NCBI RefSeq assembly: GCF_003324565.1
Contig: NZ_QOLA01000004.1
Span: forward strand, 248,001-312,000
Origin: Streptomyces sp. SDr-06
GTDB taxonomy: Bacteria > Actinomycetota > Actinomycetes > Streptomycetales > Streptomycetaceae
Length of the DNA: 64,000 bases
Direction: 5' to 3'
Positions 61,626 through 64,000 of the stretch are shown one piece after another (position 1 is the stretch's first letter; each line of letters opens with the position of its first letter). The translations under genes were made by a program, and so were the position numbers. The notes beneath the pieces are model-generated. The model did no database searches. It worked only from the letters and a program-made list of their open reading frames with translations, and was not told the origin of the DNA.

Positions 61626-63110
61626 TCAGAACGCGGCCTGTTGCTCCGGCTCCGGCGGCGGGGCCTGGCGGGTGATCTCGATGTAGCGGGCGGCGCTGGT
61701 GCGGCCCCAGTCAACCAGGACGCCCCGGGCGGCCAGGGTGGGCTGGATGCGGCGCAGCCGGTCGGACAGCACCTTGCCGGTGGTCGGCCACCCCTTGGGC
61801 AGCGGACGGCACTCCTCACCGCTGTAGAGGGCGGTCAGGGCGTGGAGCCATTCCGCCGACGTCATCCGCATGTCCTGGCCCGGGGCGAGTTCGGCGGCGT
61901 GCTTGAGGACCGTCTGCGCGAGCAGGTCACCTTCGATGACGTCGTCGTTCAGGTCGTCGAGACTGGCCCGGTAGGCGGCCAGCGTTCCGAACCCGGTGGC
62001 CGCGTCGAGCTGGGCGCACAGGTGGGCGAAGTCGGCCATCCGCAGGTCGGTCGGCGTTTCCGCCTGCACCGCCCGGACCTTGACGGTCAGGTCGAGCAGG
62101 GAGCCGAGCACGACCGGCAGGATCTCGGCGTACTCCGCCCACAGCTCCGCTTCGGTGCGGCGCACCGTGGGGCGCTCCAGACGCAGGGTCAGGAGGCGTT
62201 CGGCAAGGTCGGGGCGGATGACGCCGACGTCGATGCCGGTCAGCAGCATCGGCCGCCGGTAGCGGGAGCGCACGACGTCCCCGTCGGTGAACAGCGCGCG
62301 CTTGATGCTCTCGGCGCCCGTGATGACGCAGCACATCAGGTCGGACAGGTCCGGGGGCAGGTGCGAGAGGTTGTCCAGGGCAGTGATCCATCCGGCGGCG
62401 ACGGCCGTGATCATGTTCTCTTCGTCCTTCGGTGCGCGGCGCAGGTCGCCGGTCATGCCCTCGATGATTCGTACGAGCATCCGTCCGCCGGTCGACTTGC
62501 CCGCCCCCTGGGGACCGGTGAGGAACGGCGCGGGGACGGGGGCGGACGGTCCGAGGCAGCCGATGAGCCAGGCCAGGGCGAGGGCCTCGGTCTTGGCGTC
62601 GGCGAAGTTGCACAGCCTCAGCAGCAGGTCGAGTCCCTTGCCGTTGGTGTCCTTGGCGGGCAGGGGGAGTTCGCCGGTGAGCTGGGTGCGTCGCCAGCAG
62701 ACCTCTTCGGGGTCGGGCACTTGGATGTCCCAGCCGGTGGGGTGGATGCGGACGGACTGGCCGTCGTCGCGGCCCAGGTCGAGCCAGGTGGCTCCGTCGA
62801 AGCCGGGGGCGACGCGGATGTGGGTGGGCTGTACCGGCTCGGTCAGGGCGAGTGCTTCGATCAAGTCCAACGCCTCCTTGAGGGCGGTTCCGTTGAAGAC
62901 GCCGACCCCGTCACGGAAGAGGCCGACCATGAGTTCCTGGCGGTGGCTCCCGCTGGTGCCCTGGGAGCGGATGGGCCGGGCCACGGGGTGGCCGGTGCGC
63001 TGGGCGTAGACGGTGCCGTCGATGGTGCGGAAGTACCGGAAGTGCGCTTGCGCGTAGTCGGTGATGATCTGCCGGGCCGGGCTCTTCTCGTCCTCGGACA
63101 CGGCGCTCAC
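61626..63110 (-). CDS. AAA/SF3-like ATPase, element replication helicase
   Basis: 494 residues from GTG 63110, overlapping the Prim-Pol stop by 4 bp. Walker A FLTGPQGAGKSTGGRM near residue 196, Walker B-like WITALDNLSHLPPDLSD near 245, and an arginine-finger region RPDLAERLLTLRLER. The arrangement resembles phage/plasmid primase-associated D5-like helicases. The C-terminal part has a winged-helix-like segment (LPKGWPTTGKVLSDRLRRIQ). It probably unwinds the element's origin together with Prim-Pol. Confidence 0.8.
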   Translation of the reverse strand: MSAVSEDEKSPARQIITDYAQAHFRYFRTIDGTVYAQRTGHPVARPIRSQGTSGSHRQELMVGLFRDGVGVFNGTALKEALDLIEALALTEPVQPTHIRVAPGFDGATWLDLGRDDGQSVRIHPTGWDIQVPDPEEVCWRRTQLTGELPLPAKDTNGKGLDLLLRLCNFADAKTEALALAWLIGCLGPSAPVPAPFLTGPQGAGKSTGGRMLVRIIEGMTGDLRRAPKDEENMITAVAAGWITALDNLSHLPPDLSDLMCCVITGAESIKRALFTDGDVVRSRYRRPMLLTGIDVGVIRPDLAERLLTLRLERPTVRRTEAELWAEYAEILPVVLGSLLDLTVKVRAVQAETPTDLRMADFAHLCAQLDAATGFGTLAAYRASLDDLNDDVIEGDLLAQTVLKHAAELAPGQDMRMTSAEWLHALTALYSGEECRPLPKGWPTTGKVLSDRLRRIQPTLAARGVLVDWGRTSAARYIEITRQAPPPEPEQQAAF

Positions 63111-63997
63111 ATCCCCAGGGCGGTGAGGGCGTTGGTCCACGCGTCCGCGCAGTGCCGGGCCGTCTCGCCCCTGGCCTGCGCGGCGGTGAACAGGCGGGCG
63201 GTGTGGGTGTCGGTGAGGCAACCGCACCGGCCGTGCGTGGACAGCACCGCCAGGAACGTCCGATAGACCGTCGCGTGGACCGCGCTGCGGGCGTCGGTGA
63301 TGCGCTGCTCGGCCATGGCGATCCCGCGTTCCAGGTAGGCGGGCGTGCGGTGCCGGCACTCCCCGCCTCCGGCCAGTGCGGCCACGGAGACAGCTTGCGG
63401 GCGCCGGGCCGGGGACGGCTTCGCGGCGAGCGCGCGCACGGCGTCCGGCAGGGGCGTGAGGGTGCCGGTTCCGTGGCCGCGCCATCGGGCGTAGGCCATG
63501 GTCGACTTGATGTCGATACCGGCCCGGACGCCGTTCACGGAGCGGATGGCGCCCTGGTAGATCCAGTGCTCCCCGCGTGTGGTGGCCACGGTCCGGGTGC
63601 CCGGCAGGCTCTGCCGGGCCCATGCCACGGCGGCCGGGGAGTCCAGGTCGACCACGGTGAGACCGGCGCCGCCGGGGTGGTAGCCGACCCCGCCCGCCCG
63701 ACGCCACGCCCTGACCCAGGTCGGGGAGTTGATGACGTTCGGGTCGGTGGTGGCGGCGGCCCACGCGTGGCACACGTCGGGGCACAGGCACGGTCCCGCG
63801 TTCTTCATGTTCGGGCGCCCACCGCACGCGTTGTATGCGCAGGTGGGGCAGTTACCGAACGGGACCTTGCCCGCCCGCAGGGGCAGCACCGGCAGGCCCG
63901 CACGGGCCAGTTCGAGCGCGACGGTCAGCAGATCACTCGCGGCGGGGGTAGAGGGGCTCTGAGTGCCCTCTCGCCGGTTGTCGGTGGGTTGCGTCAT
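63107..63997 (-). CDS. Bifunctional DNA primase/polymerase (Prim-Pol)
   Basis: 296 residues from ATG 63997. The N-terminus LLTVALELARAGLPVLPLRA GKVP-type entry is typical of Prim-Pol domains; a cysteine cluster follows (CPTCAYNACGG and CLCPDVCHAW, about 49-80), then the catalytic acidic motif TVVDLDSPAAVAWAR near 112-116 and GIDIKSTMAYARWRGHGTG. It primes replication of the excised element. Upstream sequence is outside the window. Coupled by GTGA to the helicase. Confidence 0.87.
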   Translation of the reverse strand: MTQPTDNRREGTQSPSTPAASDLLTVALELARAGLPVLPLRAGKVPFGNCPTCAYNACGGRPNMKNAGPCLCPDVCHAWAAATTDPNVINSPTWVRAWRRAGGVGYHPGGAGLTVVDLDSPAAVAWARQSLPGTRTVATTRGEHWIYQGAIRSVNGVRAGIDIKSTMAYARWRGHGTGTLTPLPDAVRALAAKPSPARRPQAVSVAALAGGGECRHRTPAYLERGIAMAEQRITDARSAVHATVYRTFLAVLSTHGRCGCLTDTHTARLFTAAQARGETARHCADAWTNALTALGM

Positions 63998-64000
63998 GCT

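Larger units (their letters stand above)
59461..64000. mobile_element. Actinomycete integrative element (AICE-like), left end; continues past window
   Basis: From right after the thioester-gene terminator the gene content becomes integrase, excisionase, iteron array, AAA helicase and Prim-Pol, all on the minus strand, which is the replication/integration module of AICEs. The exact left att site is not visible; the chromosomal side is in about 59461-59587. Transfer (FtsK/Tra) genes would lie beyond 64000. Confidence 0.8.

Noticed and set aside
63990..63996. Extra TGCGTCA iteron at the right end
   Set aside because: It is simply the start codon and next codons of Prim-Pol (ATG ACG CA) on the other strand; a lone copy is not evidence.

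Overview
The window is high-GC DNA with strong third-position GC bias, frequent GTG starts and 4-bp GTGA/ATGA stop-start overlaps. It also carries families typical of Streptomyces: XRE-DUF397 pairs, DynA/DynB with SsbB, an LAETG thioester surface protein, S37 peptidase and a Prim-Pol integrative element. It is almost certainly a Streptomyces (or close relative) chromosome, core region, with an integrated element starting at the right edge. No rRNA, CRISPR array or antibiotic cluster is visible; there is one tRNA (Arg-UCU).

Layout. 0-4.7 kb: PucR regulator fragment, divergent from a sodium/solute symporter, an agmatinase-family hydrolase and a ThDP decarboxylase-like enzyme; the set fits arginine transaminase-type catabolism. 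4.9-10.7 kb: a single-chain double ABC exporter, a small secreted protein and a secreted S37 tripeptidyl aminopeptidase. 11-17.8 kb: lipoprotein, Tat-exported GH3 enzyme, a redox gene pair, two tiny proteins, an XRE/DUF397 pair and a LysR regulator. 17.9-20.8 kb: an EamA exporter and a TIM-barrel gene, split by a two-gene nucleotidyltransferase (AbiEii-type) module sitting between 180-bp direct repeats. 21-25.5 kb: a coupled three-gene sugar/polyol catabolic operon under a LacI regulator with a visible operator. 26-30.2 kb: small helical protein, a candidate small RNA, a RecD2-type helicase under a RecA-NDp/PafBC-like promoter, and citrate synthase. 30.6-33.9 kb: copper ATPase and chaperone under a CsoR-like operator, and a small HTH protein. 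34.1-42.5 kb: myo-inositol catabolism (iolG and an iolE-like gene leftward; iolC, an aldolase, iolB, iolD and iolA rightward). 42.8-48.6 kb: APC permease, mycothiol-type DinB protein, and a secreted-hydrolase/ABC-ATPase fusion with its permease, again behind a RecA-NDp-like promoter. 48.7-53.2 kb: aspartate aminotransferase, a solitary cytochrome b (QcrB) with a PPOX-like protein and a TetR regulator, and tRNA-Arg. 53.5-59.4 kb: dynA-dynB-ssbB cell-division/segregation genes and the thioester surface protein. 59.5-64 kb: left end of an actinomycete integrative element (integrase, excisionase, a dense GCGTCA iteron array, AAA helicase, Prim-Pol).

Themes. A dispersed repeat family with the core TCAGCCCGTCCGGCGTTTGA fills several gene gaps (10.9, 20.9, 25.6 and 25.8 kb). 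Related sequence also lies in frame inside copA (linker between HMA and membrane domains) and, inverted, inside iolC. The strongest candidates for something undescribed are the repeat-flanked nucleotidyltransferase pair, the DNA-damage-type promoter in front of the hydrolase-ABC fusion, the iteron array of the integrative element, the QcrB/PPOX/TetR locus with its 28-nt palindrome, and the structured small-RNA candidate near 26.3 kb.

All calls rest on reading motifs, context and signals by eye; no database search was possible.
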